From the NCBI GenBank assembly GCA_964642855.1, contig CAZXSK010000039.1, positions 1-39,167 on the forward strand: a DNA stretch of 39,167 bases, read 5' to 3'. Source of the DNA: CAZXSK01 sp964642855. GTDB lineage: Bacteria > Planctomycetota > Phycisphaerae > SM23-33. The notes beneath the pieces were generated by a model. That model was not told the DNA's origin, did not search any database, and saw only the letters and a list, made by a program, of their open reading frames with translations. Positions 8,366-18,300 of the stretch are shown piece by piece; positions within the stretch are counted from its first letter, which is position 1, and each line of letters starts with the position of its first letter. A program made the position numbers and the translations under genes.

Positions 8366-8952
8366 CATCCTCCCAGCGGTGACCTCTGCGGCTGCCCAGG
8401 ATTCCGGGCTCTCATGCAGCCACCCTGGCTGGGTGCCGGGCGAGCCCAACGGGTGGTAAGAACGGCCCGCCGGACCTCCTGCGGGTCACTTTCTCGATAT
8501 AGGCGTGAGAAGCAGCACTCACCTGCCGGCGTTGGAGGTGTCTGAATAGAGGAACACACTAACTGGGAATACTACGAAAAAGCTGAACTTTCCGCCCGGT
8601 TGGATCGTACTGACATATGGAGAGACGGACATGAATACGAGGTCCTGAACTGTGAATATCAAACTGCGACAACTCGCCCGTCGCGACCCCAATGTTTTCC
8701 ACTTCGTTGGGCAGCTGCTCGGGCTGCGCTGCACTGCCTGTGGATGGTCTTCGGTGCGGGAGCTGTCTCGCCTGTGGTACCACGAGCATCCGGCCGGTAC
8801 AGCCTGTCAAGCCCGCGCCCCCGTCGGAGACTCACACGAAGACTGAGCGCCCGGCAGCTACCTCCCTGCATGCCCGGCGACCCATGCCTCGACGTTACTC
8901 CATGAAGAGCCCGCCGCCAGTAAGAAGCTCGCGCAGATAGTTCTGATCGGTG
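8366..8952. other. Gene-poor stretch upstream of transketolase
   Basis: No convincing gene. The only frame with a plausible start is GTG 8652-8846 (64 aa, after GAGG, with Cys26 and Cys29 in RCTACGW). In another frame, 8692-8940 begins with a Cys-rich stretch (CSGC, CGSC) followed by a Pro/Thr-rich tail that reads like the remains of a lipoprotein. A short ATG frame (5 codons, 8631-8648) with a good GGAGAGACGG upstream ends just before GTG 8652. The region could be a decayed small gene, an unknown short peptide or an RNA. I see no known RNA family signature. Confidence 0.4.
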
Positions 8953-8981
8953 TTGCCATGCGCTCAGGTTTGCGGTACCGT
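8953..8981 (+). promoter_or_regulatory. Putative promoter of transketolase gene
   Basis: TTGCCA, 17 bp, TACCGT. The expected start is near 8988, giving a leader of about 66 nt that contains the GGAG before ATG 9054. Confidence 0.45.
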
Positions 8982-9053
8982 ATCCATCTTTCCGCGCCCC
9001 TCTGCGAGGGCGCAGGTATGTTCGAGCAAACGCACAACCCCCTGGAGAGTGAG

Positions 9054-11006
9054 ATGGCTGAATACAAGGACCTCGATCGCAAGGTCGCCGATCTCGGCAA
9101 GATGGTCTGCCGGATGTGTACGGAAGCGGGCAGCGGACACCCCTCCAGTTCCCTGTCGCTGATCCACCTGACGACCGCCCTGATGTACCGGGTAATGCGG
9201 TATGATCCCAAAGACCCCTGGAACACCAACGCCGACCGGCTGGTCCTGTCGGAAGGACATGCCGTACCGATCGTCTATGCTGCCTACTGCGACATCGGTG
9301 GCGTCGTGGGGGCACCGGACCGTCCGTCGGTCCTGTCCGCCGAAGACGCCCTGACACTTCGCGCAGCAGACAGCGTGATCGATGGCCACCCCAACCCGGC
9401 CGAGGGCTTCCCCTTCTTCGACGCGGCGACCGGCTCGCTGGGACAGGGGCTTTCCGTGGCGGCCGGCCTGGCCAACGCGGCGAATCTCGATGGCAGCGAC
9501 CGGAAGTTCTTCTGCATGATCGGCGATGGCGAAAGCCGAGAGGGACAGATCTGGGAAGCCGTCGACTACATTGTCGACTACAACCTCACCAGCGTCCGGC
9601 CGATCTTCAATGCCAACGGCCAGGGACAGAGCGATTACGTCTCCAACCAGCAGACCGCCGAGACGCTCGCAGCCAAGTTGCAGGCCTACGGCATGGACGT
9701 CAAGGTTATCGACGGCCACGACTGGGACGACGTGTTCGAGGCCCTGACCGCCGAGGCAACCGATAAGCCTCTGGCGATTGTCGCCAAGACGATCAAGGGC
9801 TGGGGCGTCGACGAGCTGCAGGCAGGGAACTATCACGGAAAGCCGCTCAGCGAAGATCAGCTCGACCAGGCAATGGCCGATCTGGAGAAAACCGCCCAGG
9901 ACGCCGGTGCCCCCGATGAGGCCGGCGACGTCATCGACGTGCAGTCTCCCGGTTCCTACGACCGCCTGGGCAGGGAGGCGATCTCGGCCGGATCGTTCTC
10001 CGAGGCCATGAAGGCCGCTGGGATGGAGAAGGGACTGGAAAACCGCAAGTGGGCAACCCGCCGGGCCTACGGAGCCGCCCTGGTTGCCTTGGGCACCGCA
10101 ACCGAGCGCATTGTCGCTCTCGACGCGGATGTCAAAAATTCCACCTTCGCCGATCCGTTCGCCAAGAAGTACGGCGACCGGTTCTTCGAATGCCGCATCG
10201 CCGAACAGAACATGATCTCCGTAGCGGCGGGGCTGTCGGCCGTTTCGAAGGTTCCGTTCGTCTCGACGTTCGGCAAGTTCTTCGCCCGGGCGTACGACCA
10301 GATCGAAATGGCTGCCATCACCAACGCGAACATCAAGATGTGCGGCTCGCATGCGGGCGTATCGCTCGCTGCGGACGGGCCCAGCCAGATGGCGCTGGCG
10401 GACATGGCATTCTTCCGCGCGTTCAGCCGCTCGACGCGCGTCGACGGCGCCCCGGCCATTCGCGTGTTCCAGCCTTCCGATGCGATCAGCGCCTTCAAGC
10501 TCACCGAGCTGATGGCCAACATCGACGGCATGTGCTACATGCGAACCCACCGGCCCGACGTGCCGTTCATCTATGACGAGGACGAGGAGTTCACCGTCGG
10601 CGGATTCAAGCACCTCATCGACGGCGAAGATCTTGCGATCGTTTCCAGCGGTTACATGGTGCACGTCGCCAAGAAGGCCTGCGAGCTTCTGGAGGAAAAG
10701 GCCGGCCTGTCACCTTCGCTCATCGACGCTTACTCGATGCCCCTGGACACCGACGAGATCCTCCGCATCGGCGACGACTGTCGCGGACAGATTCTCGTGG
10801 TCGAAGACAACTATATCGGCGGCATCGCGGACGAAATCACCGCAGCCGCTGCCAACAGCGACTACGGGGTGATGGTCTCCTCGATGTACGTCCGCAGCGT
10901 GCCCAAGAGCGCCAAGACGCCCGAGGAAACGCTCAAGCTGGTCGGACTGACCGCCGAGGACATCGCCACCAAGGCCCAGGAACTGTTCGACCATTCCGAA
11001 GCGTAG
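9054..11006 (+). CDS. tkt: Transketolase
   Basis: 650 aa, one-chain transketolase that moves two-carbon ketol units in the non-oxidative pentose phosphate pathway. The N-terminal ThDP-binding half has GSGHPSSSLS and the GDGESREGQIWEA motif. The pyrimidine-binding domain has ECRIAEQNMISVAAGLS with the catalytic Glu. A C-terminal domain begins near DLAIVSSGYM. Spacing after the ThDP motif (NANGQGQSDYVSN) is closer to animal-type transketolases, where the equivalent is DINRLGQSD, than to the E. coli form. ATG 9054 is chosen because GGAG lies 6-9 nt upstream and the domain starts at once; an upstream in-frame ATG at 8958 overlaps the promoter. A strong terminator follows. Confidence 0.95.
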   Translation: MAEYKDLDRKVADLGKMVCRMCTEAGSGHPSSSLSLIHLTTALMYRVMRYDPKDPWNTNADRLVLSEGHAVPIVYAAYCDIGGVVGAPDRPSVLSAEDALTLRAADSVIDGHPNPAEGFPFFDAATGSLGQGLSVAAGLANAANLDGSDRKFFCMIGDGESREGQIWEAVDYIVDYNLTSVRPIFNANGQGQSDYVSNQQTAETLAAKLQAYGMDVKVIDGHDWDDVFEALTAEATDKPLAIVAKTIKGWGVDELQAGNYHGKPLSEDQLDQAMADLEKTAQDAGAPDEAGDVIDVQSPGSYDRLGREAISAGSFSEAMKAAGMEKGLENRKWATRRAYGAALVALGTATERIVALDADVKNSTFADPFAKKYGDRFFECRIAEQNMISVAAGLSAVSKVPFVSTFGKFFARAYDQIEMAAITNANIKMCGSHAGVSLAADGPSQMALADMAFFRAFSRSTRVDGAPAIRVFQPSDAISAFKLTELMANIDGMCYMRTHRPDVPFIYDEDEEFTVGGFKHLIDGEDLAIVSSGYMVHVAKKACELLEEKAGLSPSLIDAYSMPLDTDEILRIGDDCRGQILVVEDNYIGGIADEITAAAANSDYGVMVSSMYVRSVPKSAKTPEETLKLVGLTAEDIATKAQELFDHSEA

Positions 11007-11032
11007 TTCCCAAGCCGGTTCATGATGGTTCC

Positions 11033-11071
11033 AGGCCCGCGGGTGCCCATCCCCCGCGGGCCTTTACTTTT
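11033..11071 (+). terminator. Strong intrinsic terminator after transketolase
   Basis: GGCCCGCGGG (11034-11043), short loop, CCCGCGGGCC (11053-11062), then TTTACTTTTT. A perfect 10-bp GC stem followed by a T-rich tail. Confidence 0.85.
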
Positions 11072-11143
11072 TGGGAACTTCCCGTGGCGGAGTTCGTTCT
11101 AATAGGGGAGTTGCAACCCATACCTATTTGACAGGAGTCGCTC

Positions 11144-13132
11144 ATGATGCGCCGTTGCGTAGCTTTCTTCACATGCCTGGCCATGTTTGCCGGCCTGCTG
11201 GCATGCAATCCCTCCGATTCCACGGCCTCGATGCCCGAGGCTTCGTCGGCCAGTCTTCAGACCCCTCAGTCGGCCGAACAGGCCCAGACGAAGGGGGAGA
11301 CCAAGGACTCCGCCCGGCAACTCGAGAGACTCCAGGAGCAGATGCTCAAGCAGTACCGCAACAAGGATTACGACCGGTGCATCGCGACGCTGGAGAAGAT
11401 CCTCGATCTCGACGAGCATGACGCAGCTGCCTGGTACAACCTCGCGTGCGTCAAGGCACTGCAGGGCAAAAAGGCCGGGGCGTTGCGGGCGCTGGAGCGG
11501 GCAGTCAAGGAAGGCTACACCGACTACCGCAAGATCGCAGCCGACGACGACCTGAGGATCCTCCGCAACCACAAGCGCTTCCAGCGGGCGCTGGATGCAG
11601 CCCGCAAGGCGCAGATGGCCGAGAAGCGATCCGATCCGGACGTGCAGGAAGCTCTCCGCGAGGCCCGCGAGATTGCCCGCATCAACCAGGAGCTCTACAA
11701 GCTGTTCATGGACAAGAAGTACCAGCAGTGTACCAAGCTGCTGGACAAGATCCTGCAGATCGACCCCAACAACGCCACCGCCCACTACAACTACGCCTGC
11801 ACCTACGCACGCATGGGCAAGCAGGACGAGGCGTTGGAGTCGCTCAACCGCTCGCTGGACCACGGCTACAGCGACTTCCGCCACATGCAGCGAGATCCCG
11901 ATCTCGAAACCCTCCGCGACCGCAAAGAATACAAAGCCATCCTCCAGCGGCAGGACGAAATCCAGCGAACCCGCGCCGAGCGCATCGCGAAGCAGCTGGA
12001 GGAGCGGTTCGGCGAAGACTACCTCTACGAGATCTCCCACGATGACAAACTCGTGATCGCCACCAACACCGACCGCAAAACCCTCGACGAGATGACCGAG
12101 TATCTCACCGCCGTCGCCAATGCCCAGTGGCGCGATCTGTTCACCCACAAGTTCGACCAGTACGTGACCATCGTCATTCCCAAGGAGGGCACGTTCCGCA
12201 ATCGCAGAATGGGCGGATACTACCAGCACGCCCGGCGGATGCTCGTCAGCCGGGGGCTTGGCATGGAACTCACCCACGAGTTCACCCACGCCCTGCACGG
12301 GGCGGACCTCTCTGGCCTCGGCCAGCAGCACCCCATCTGGGTCATGGAAGGCCTCGCAACGCTCTTCGAGACCTCCAAGCTCATCGACGGGCACCTCGTG
12401 CCCCAGCCCAACCGGAGGCTGAACCAGTTGCAGCATCTCGTCCGGCGAAAGCGCACCATCGACTGGGAGAAGTTCTTCGGCTTCGACCAGAAGCAGTTCA
12501 TGCAGGCCCAGTACAAGTCGGGCATCTCCTACTCCCAGGCGAGGTACGTCCTGATGTACCTGTACGACCAGGGGCTGCTCAAGAAGTGGTACGACGCGTA
12601 CACCGAAGGCTTCGATGAAGACCCCACCGGTGCCCAGGCCATGGAGAAAGTCTTCGGCAAAGACCTGGGCAAGATCGAAGCCCAGTGGCGGACCTGGGTG
12701 GTCAAGCAGAAGGCTCCGCCTTTGCGTCTCAAGGCCAACCAGGGATACATGGGCGTAGCCACACGCCAGGTCCCCGACGGGCTGGCGATCTCGATGGTCG
12801 TTCCGAAAAGCGGCGCGCACAAGGCCGGCCTCAGGCCCGGCGACGTCATCATCCGCGTGGGCGATGAACGGGTGTTCAACTCGCACGATCTCCTGCAGCT
12901 GGTCTCGGAGTACGAAGTCGACGACGAACTGGAAGTCGAATACCGCCGCGACGGCAAGTACGACAAGACCACCGTGACGCTCCAGCCCAAACCGGCCCGC
13001 ATCCGCCGGCCTCATTCACCAGAGAAGAACCGTCGGCAGGCAGAAGACAAGGGCGACCGCCCGGACGACCAGGCCGACGAGAAACCCCAGGAAGACAGCG
13101 ACGACAAGCAGGAGAAGAAGAAAGCCGCCTGA
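11144..13132 (+). CDS. Lipoprotein with TPR, HExxH peptidase-like and PDZ regions
   Basis: 662 aa. A lipoprotein signal ends in GLLAC with Cys21 as the lipid anchor. TPR-like repeats follow at about 60-270 (for example YDRCIATLEKILDLD and YQQCTKLLDKILQID). Next is a zinc-metallopeptidase-like region with H378-E379-F-T-H382 and a downstream Glu402 in WVMEGLATLFE, the gluzincin (DUF1570/peptidase MA-like) arrangement. A PDZ domain (about 535-620) has GLRPGDVIIRVGD. The last 50 residues are highly charged. AGGAG lies 7 nt before ATG 11144; an ATG follows directly and is also possible. The cell-surface or periplasmic substrate is unknown. A second, unrelated HExxH protein is at 26481. Confidence 0.85.
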   Translation: MMRRCVAFFTCLAMFAGLLACNPSDSTASMPEASSASLQTPQSAEQAQTKGETKDSARQLERLQEQMLKQYRNKDYDRCIATLEKILDLDEHDAAAWYNLACVKALQGKKAGALRALERAVKEGYTDYRKIAADDDLRILRNHKRFQRALDAARKAQMAEKRSDPDVQEALREAREIARINQELYKLFMDKKYQQCTKLLDKILQIDPNNATAHYNYACTYARMGKQDEALESLNRSLDHGYSDFRHMQRDPDLETLRDRKEYKAILQRQDEIQRTRAERIAKQLEERFGEDYLYEISHDDKLVIATNTDRKTLDEMTEYLTAVANAQWRDLFTHKFDQYVTIVIPKEGTFRNRRMGGYYQHARRMLVSRGLGMELTHEFTHALHGADLSGLGQQHPIWVMEGLATLFETSKLIDGHLVPQPNRRLNQLQHLVRRKRTIDWEKFFGFDQKQFMQAQYKSGISYSQARYVLMYLYDQGLLKKWYDAYTEGFDEDPTGAQAMEKVFGKDLGKIEAQWRTWVVKQKAPPLRLKANQGYMGVATRQVPDGLAISMVVPKSGAHKAGLRPGDVIIRVGDERVFNSHDLLQLVSEYEVDDELEVEYRRDGKYDKTTVTLQPKPARIRRPHSPEKNRRQAEDKGDRPDDQADEKPQEDSDDKQEKKKAA

Positions 13133-13170
13133 TCCCCGCGTAAGTCCGCAACTGGACGCGATACGAAAAC

Positions 13171-13210
13171 GCCCGTCGCCGGTCAACCGACCCGCGGCGG
13201 GCTTTGCTTT
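13171..13210. terminator. Bidirectional terminator between convergent genes
   Basis: GCCCGTCGC (13171-13179) pairs with GCGGCGGGC (13194-13202), and T-rich sequence follows on the plus strand (TTTGCTTT). On the minus strand the stem is followed by GTTTTCG. It serves the lipoprotein gene on the left and pabA on the right. Confidence 0.7.
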
Positions 13211-13231
13211 GCGCTGTTGCATTCGTACTGA

Positions 13232-13807
13232 CTATTGCCCCAGAAAATTCCCCAGCATTCGGTGGCCTACGTCGGTCAGGAAGCTTTCCGGGTGGAACTG
13301 CACGCCCTCGGTCGGCTTGGTCTTGCTGCGAATACCCATCAGCTCGTCCTGGTCGGCCGACCATGCCGTCTGCTCGAAATCGTCGTCGAGCCCGTCGGGG
13401 TCCACGATCAGGCTGTGGTAGCGCGTCGCGACAAACGGGTTGGGCAGCCCCTCATAAACGCCCCTGCCGTCGTGACGGATCTCGCTGGTCTTGCCGTGCA
13501 TCAGCCGCCCCGCGCGGATCACCTTCCCCCCGAATACCTGCCCGATGCTCTGGTGCCCGAGACAGACCCCGAGTACGGGGATCTTCCCGTGGAAATGGCG
13601 GATGTAATCACAACTCATCCCCGCTTCGTTCGGCGTGCAGGGCCCGGGCGAGATAATCAGGTGCGTCGGACGGAAGCGTTCTTCCGCTTCGTCCGGGGGG
13701 AGAACGTCGTTGCGGATCACCGATACCTCATCAGCCCGGCCGAGCTCGCCGATCCGCTGGACGAGGTTGTAGGTGAAGCTGTCGTAGTTGTCCACGATCA
13801 AGATCAT
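13232..13807 (-). CDS. pabA: Glutamine amidotransferase subunit of anthranilate/aminodeoxychorismate synthase
   Basis: 191 aa, class I glutamine amidotransferase that supplies ammonia to TrpE or PabB. Signature blocks are LIVDNYDSFTYNLVQ at the N-terminus, IISPGPCTPNEAG, the nucleophile Cys in GVCLGHQSIGQVFGG, and the His-Glu pair in FHPESFLTD. In many bacteria one protein serves both the tryptophan and folate pathways; no trpE or pabB is nearby, so TrpG is equally possible. ATG 13807 is chosen because homology begins there and a -10 box ends 7 nt upstream; the longer frame to 13921 is not conserved in character. Confidence 0.93.
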   Translation of the reverse strand: MILIVDNYDSFTYNLVQRIGELGRADEVSVIRNDVLPPDEAEERFRPTHLIISPGPCTPNEAGMSCDYIRHFHGKIPVLGVCLGHQSIGQVFGGKVIRAGRLMHGKTSEIRHDGRGVYEGLPNPFVATRYHSLIVDPDGLDDDFEQTAWSADQDELMGIRSKTKPTEGVQFHPESFLTDVGHRMLGNFLGQ

Positions 13808-13814
13808 GACGGGA

Positions 13815-13843
13815 ATCGTAGCCTCAGCCCGGACGCAGGTCAA
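13815..13843 (-). promoter_or_regulatory. Putative leaderless promoter of pabA
   Basis: In the minus sense: TTGACC, 17 bp, TACGAT, then 7 nt to the ATG. One of the clearest of the leaderless-type promoters here. Confidence 0.6.
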
Positions 13844-13871
13844 GCTCGCCACGCGCCGGAGCAGCCACCGC

Positions 13872-14351
13872 TCAACGAATCGTGGGAAATCGCGAGACCT
13901 TCCACAGCCCCGATGGATCACGCTCGATTGCCAGATCTCCAGCAGGCGATTCCAGGCGGTCGGTGTGCTGGCCTCGATACATCAGAAACAGCCTCACGTG
14001 GAACGTGAATTCCCGGTCTCCTGTCCGTCGGCCTTGCGAAAGCTCCCAGGCGACGTGCTCGGGGTTCCCCACCTCCGTCAGCGCTCCCTCGATGTGTGAC
14101 TCGGGATAGCGCGAGATGGTCCGCGGGTGGAGCATCGCCCGGGCAGTCGGATAGTCCCCCTCCTGCCAGGCACGACAGAACGCGTTGGCCGCCTCCAGGG
14201 CACGCACGTAGTGCTCGTCGTACCCGCTCTGCTGGGTCGCAGAGTTCCCGTCCGAGCGATGAATGGTTTCCTTGCAGCCTGTAATGCCCCCTGCCGCGAC
14301 GATCATGACAGCCACGGCCACACCCCATGTTGATGGTGATCGATGTGTCAT
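13872..14351 (-). CDS. Small lipoprotein, unknown function
   Basis: 159 aa. A signal sequence beginning MTHRSPSTWGVAVAVMIV runs to the lipobox GITGC, so the mature protein would be lipid-anchored. The remainder (about 130 residues) contains EAANAFCRAWQEGDYPTARAML, which resembles the first helices of NTF2-like or DUF4878-type lipoproteins, and ends in beta-strand-like sequence with a final GLWKVSRF. I do not assign a function. ATG 14351 is fixed by the signal peptide; the frame upstream of it is not signal-like. It is separated from pabA by 64 bp and has its own promoter. Confidence 0.7.
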   Translation of the reverse strand: MTHRSPSTWGVAVAVMIVAAGGITGCKETIHRSDGNSATQQSGYDEHYVRALEAANAFCRAWQEGDYPTARAMLHPRTISRYPESHIEGALTEVGNPEHVAWELSQGRRTGDREFTFHVRLFLMYRGQHTDRLESPAGDLAIERDPSGLWKVSRFPTIR

Positions 14352-14358
14352 GAGGCGA

Positions 14359-14387
14359 ATCTTACCGCGCCAAGTCGAGCTTGTCAT
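14359..14387 (-). promoter_or_regulatory. Putative leaderless promoter of small lipoprotein gene
   Basis: In the minus sense: ATGACA, 17 bp, TAAGAT, then 7 nt to the ATG. Confidence 0.55.
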
Positions 14388-14444
14388 CCCCGCGCCGAAC
14401 CAGATCAACAAGCCGGCCGGAAGCATGCGCCGAAGTGGTGAGCG

Positions 14445-14476
14445 CAAAACAAGGCGCCCGGCAGGAACCGGGCGCC
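14445..14476 (-). terminator. Intrinsic terminator after NifU-like gene
   Basis: GGCGCCCGG, 6-nt loop, CCGGGCGCC (14453-14476), followed in the minus sense by TTGTTTTG. Confidence 0.75.
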
Positions 14477-14518
14477 GCACTGCATCTATCCAGATATGTC
14501 GATACGGGCACAGATCGC

Positions 14519-14764
14519 TTACGGAACCGCGACCACCTCGGTGACGGCGGGCACTTCCTTCTGCAGCCTGCGCTCGACCCCGAGCTTGAGGGTCATCTGT
14601 GCGCCGGGGCAACCCTGGCAGGCGCCCTGCAGCCTCACCGACACCACGCCGGTTTCCTCGTCGACGTTGACCAGTTGAATGTCGCCACCATCGGCCTGCA
14701 AGGCCGGCCTGATCGTCTCGATTACGCCCTGTACCTTCGTTTTCATTCCGTTTTCATCGGTCAT
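14519..14764 (-). CDS. NifU C-terminal-domain Fe-S scaffold protein
   Basis: 81 aa, matching the stand-alone NifU C-terminal (Nfu) domain that carries and delivers Fe-S clusters. It has IRPALQADGGDIQLVNV and the cluster-binding CxxC in GACQGCPGAQMTLKLGVE. Clients in this window could include NadA, MutY and the large subunit that partners LeuD, but that is inference. ATG 14764 has AAGGA 8 nt upstream and fits the domain. ATG 14806 has GAGG only 4 nt upstream and would add 14 residues; a minus-sense TATACT at 14828-14833 would suit either start. Confidence 0.9.
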   Translation of the reverse strand: MTDENGMKTKVQGVIETIRPALQADGGDIQLVNVDEETGVVSVRLQGACQGCPGAQMTLKLGVERRLQKEVPAVTEVVAVP

Positions 14765-14806
14765 CGCGGGATTCCTTACGTTCTGCTGGGCCACTTGGGG
14801 GCCCAT

Positions 14807-15092
14807 GGTTCCTCTTCTATCATGGTAAGTATACCCTGCGAGAAGGGGTTTTGCAGCCCGGGAATCCAGAGGTACCCCACCACCGGGTCCCCCAGGAGTT
14901 GGACGACCCGCGAAGGTCCCCTTCGCTTCCAGCCGCTGGAGGCGGCCGAAACGGCTGATTCCGGCGGCGTAAGTGTCGTATGTCCAGCTGGTAGCAGGGT
15001 GTTAGTAGCTGTTGACAAAGGAATTAACCTTCTCCAAAGGCTTGATGAGGGGCCGGTTAAGAGAAATCCTCAACATTTCGGAGACTAGAGGC
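14807..15092. other. Intergenic, divergent region between nifU-like gene and nrdJ promoter
   Basis: No open frame looks real. Near 15014-15019 there is a TTGACA without a matching -10. The rest is unremarkable apart from being less GC-rich than the genes around 15000-15150. Confidence 0.4.
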
Positions 15093-15119
15093 TTGCATAC
15101 ACCATATGTTGGGTATACT
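15093..15119 (+). promoter_or_regulatory. nrdJ promoter with NrdR-box operator in the spacer
   Basis: TTGCAT (15093-15098), a 15-bp spacer, TATACT (15114-15119). The spacer plus one base, ACACCATATGTTGGGT (15099-15114), matches the NrdR box pattern ACACwATATnTwGTGT at about 14 of 16 positions and is partly palindromic around CATATG. NrdR is the widespread repressor of ribonucleotide reductase genes; occupation here would block RNA polymerase. NrdR boxes usually come in pairs, and I do not see a second good copy at helical spacing. Confidence 0.65.
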
Positions 15120-15304
15120 ATCATCTCGTTGCACCAATTCACTTCGGATGGACCTCAAGGCCAGCCAACGGGCGGTCTGGGACGGCCCGGAGAAAAAGCG
15201 GCAATACTTGGATTTGGCTGAATAATCGTAATCTGTCGCCTTGGAGCGTAGGCCCGGGCGCGGGCCCGATGAGCACTCGACTCAAGCTGTGGGAGACAGG
15301 CTAT

Positions 15305-18300
15305 ATGTCGTCGCATGAAACAAACAACGCTGAGGACGTCCGGGAATCCCAGGACGGTCTGACGATGAACCGCGTCTTCTCCACCGAAGGCCAGTCCCCC
15401 TTCGACGAACTCGTCTGGGAGAAGCGATCCGCCAAAATCACCGACGACAAAGGCCAGACCATCTTCGAACAGCCCGAAGTCGAAGTCCCGGCCGACTGGT
15501 CTCAGCTGGCAACCAACGTCGTGGTCAGCAAGTATTTCTACGGCGACCACGAGAAGGAAGGCTCGCGCGAGAATTCCATCCGGCAGCTTGTGCATCGGGT
15601 GACGCGGACCATCGCCGACTGGGCCAAGGCCGACGGCGTGTTCGCCACCGACGAAGACGCCGAACGATTCTACGATGAGTTGACCTGGCTGTGCGTCAAC
15701 CAGTACGGCTCGTTCAACTCGCCGGTTTGGTTCAACGTCGGGCTCTTCCACGTCAACGGCGTGAAGGGCTCGGAAGTCGGACACCACTGGGATTACGAAA
15801 AGAACACCACCACGCCCACCGAGTTCGGCTACGAGTACCCCCAGGCGTCGGCATGCTTCATCCAGTCGGTCGACGACACGATGGAAGACATCATGCGCCT
15901 GGCGGCCGACGAAGCGAGGCTGTTCAAGTATGGCTCGGGGACGGGCACGGATCTCTCGACGCTCCGAAGCAGCCAGGAGAAACTCTCCGGTGGCGGCAAG
16001 CCTTCGGGCCCCCTGAGCTTCATGCGGATCTACGACCAGATCGCCGCGGTCGTCCGCTCGGGCGGCAAGACCCGCCGGGCAGCGAAGATGCAGTCCCTCC
16101 GCTGCGACCACCCGGATATCCGCGACTTCATCACCTGCAAGGCCGACGAAGAGCGCAAGGCCTGGGCGCTGATCGAGCAGGGCTACGACGGCTCGTTCAA
16201 TGGCGATGCATACGCCTCGGTGATGTTCCAGAATGCCAACCTCTCAGTCCGCGTGACCGAGGAGTTCATGCGTGCGGCCCTGGACGACGCCGAATGGCAG
16301 ACCTACGCGATCACCTCCGGCGAACCGATGGACAAACACAAGGCCCGGGAATTACTGAGGCTGATCGCCGAAGGCACGCACATCTGCGGCGACCCGGGCG
16401 TGCAGTTCCACTCCACGATCAACCGGTGGCATACCTGCCCCGAAAGCGGACCGATCAACGCATCCAACCCGTGCAGCGAGTACATGTTCGTCAACGACTC
16501 GGCATGCAACCTCGCAAGCCTGAACCTCATGAAGTTCCGCCTGCCGGACGGCACGTTCGACACCGAGCGTTTCCGGGCAGCCGTGCGGGTGTTCGTGATC
16601 GCCCAGGAGATCCTGGTCGACCACGCCAGCTACCCCAGCGAGCGGATCTGCCGCAACAGCCACGACTTCCGCCCGCTCGGGCTGGGCTATGCCAATCTCG
16701 GTGCCCTGACGATGTCCCTGGGCCTGCCCTACGACAGCGACGACGGCCGGAGCGTAGCCGCCGCGATCACAGCCGTGCTCACCGGCACCGCCTACGAGAC
16801 ATCCGCCGAACTGGCCAGCCGGCTGGGTACGTTCCCGCAGTACTTCAAGAACCGCAACGCCATGCTGAAGGTCATCAAGATGCACCTCGCCGCAGCCGAG
16901 GGCCTCGATTCGGACCACTGCCCCGAATCGCTCAGGCTGTGGGCCCAGAAGTCCTGGGAGCGGGCGCTGCAGGCGGGACAGCTGATGGGCTACCGCAACG
17001 CGCAGGTCTCGGTCCTTGCGCCGACGGGCACGATCGGCTTCATGATGGACTGCGACACGACCGGCATCGAGCCGGACATCGCGCTGGTGAAGTACAAGCA
17101 ACTCGCCGGCGGCGGGATGTTCAAGATCGTCAACCGCACCGTGCCCCTTGCACTGGAACGCCTGGGCTACAGCCAGGACCAGATTTCCGGCATCGTGGAG
17201 TACATCGACGAAAACGACACGATCGAGGGTGCCCCCGATCTCGACGAAGAGCACCTGCCCGTCTTCGACTGTGCATTCAGGCCGGCAGGCGGAACGCGCA
17301 GCATCCATTATTTCGGGCACATCCGAATGATGGGCGCGGTCCAGCCGTTCCTTTCCGGTGCGATTTCCAAGACCGTCAACATGCCCAACGAAGCGACGAT
17401 CGACGAGATCATGCAGGTGTACATCGATGCCTGGAAGCTGGGCATCAAGGCCGTGGCGATCTACCGCGACGGCTCGAAGCGCACCCAGCCGCTGAATGTC
17501 TCCAGCAAGCAGAGCAGACGGAAGAAGGTCGTCGAAGCCGGCGATGTGCTCTCGATCAGCGCCGAGCAACTCGAAGCCGCCAAGCGGACGCCCCATCGCC
17601 ACCGTCTGCCGGCGACGAGGCCCTCGATCACACACAAGTTCGACGTCGCAGGCCATGAGGGCTATCTCAACGTGGGCCTCTACGAAGACGGCGGCCCGGG
17701 CGAGCTGTTCATCACCATGGCCAAGGAAGGTTCGACCGTCGGAGGCATGATGGACGCCTTTGCCACCGCGATCAGCCTCTGCCTGCAGTACGGCGTTCCA
17801 CTGGAGGCGCTGGTCAAGAAGTTCTCGCACCAGCGTTTCGAGCCCAGCGGCATGACCAGCAACCGCGACATCCCGTTCGCCAAGAGCATCGTCGATTACC
17901 TGTTCCGCTGGCTGGGAATGACATTCCTGGAAGAGTTCCGCAAGAACAACAAGATCCAACGGGGCGGCTCAAGCAAGACAGGAAAGAAGGCAGCGTCCGA
18001 GGCTGTCACGGATGACGCTTCCTCGGAAACTGGACGCGCCGGGGCTTCTGCCACGGAAGGCAAGAAGCCCACCGGCGCATCGTCTTCGGAACCGGAGTCG
18101 AAGTCGTCCGGCCTGTACGTCGGGGAGGATCGGATGAATCTCTCCTCGGGCAGTTCGGGCAACTCCGGTAACAACGGCGGAAGCAGGAGCGCCCCCACAG
18201 GCAAGACCCGGGCAGAGGCCTCGGCATCGACCGCAACGCAGGCCAGGACCTCGACGGCCAAGCCCGCCAGCCGCATCGATCGCGTTGACCAGCAGTTCTC

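Noticed and set aside
8366..8560. 4.5S SRP RNA, 6S RNA or RNase P RNA in the gene-poor block
   Set aside because: None of the diagnostic conserved segments (for example the SRP GGAAGGAAGCAGC loop) is present.
13872..14612. 246-aa version of the small lipoprotein starting at 14612
   Set aside because: The first 87 residues are Arg/Pro-rich and run through the NifU-like gene's 3' end and terminator; the lipoprotein signal begins at 14351.
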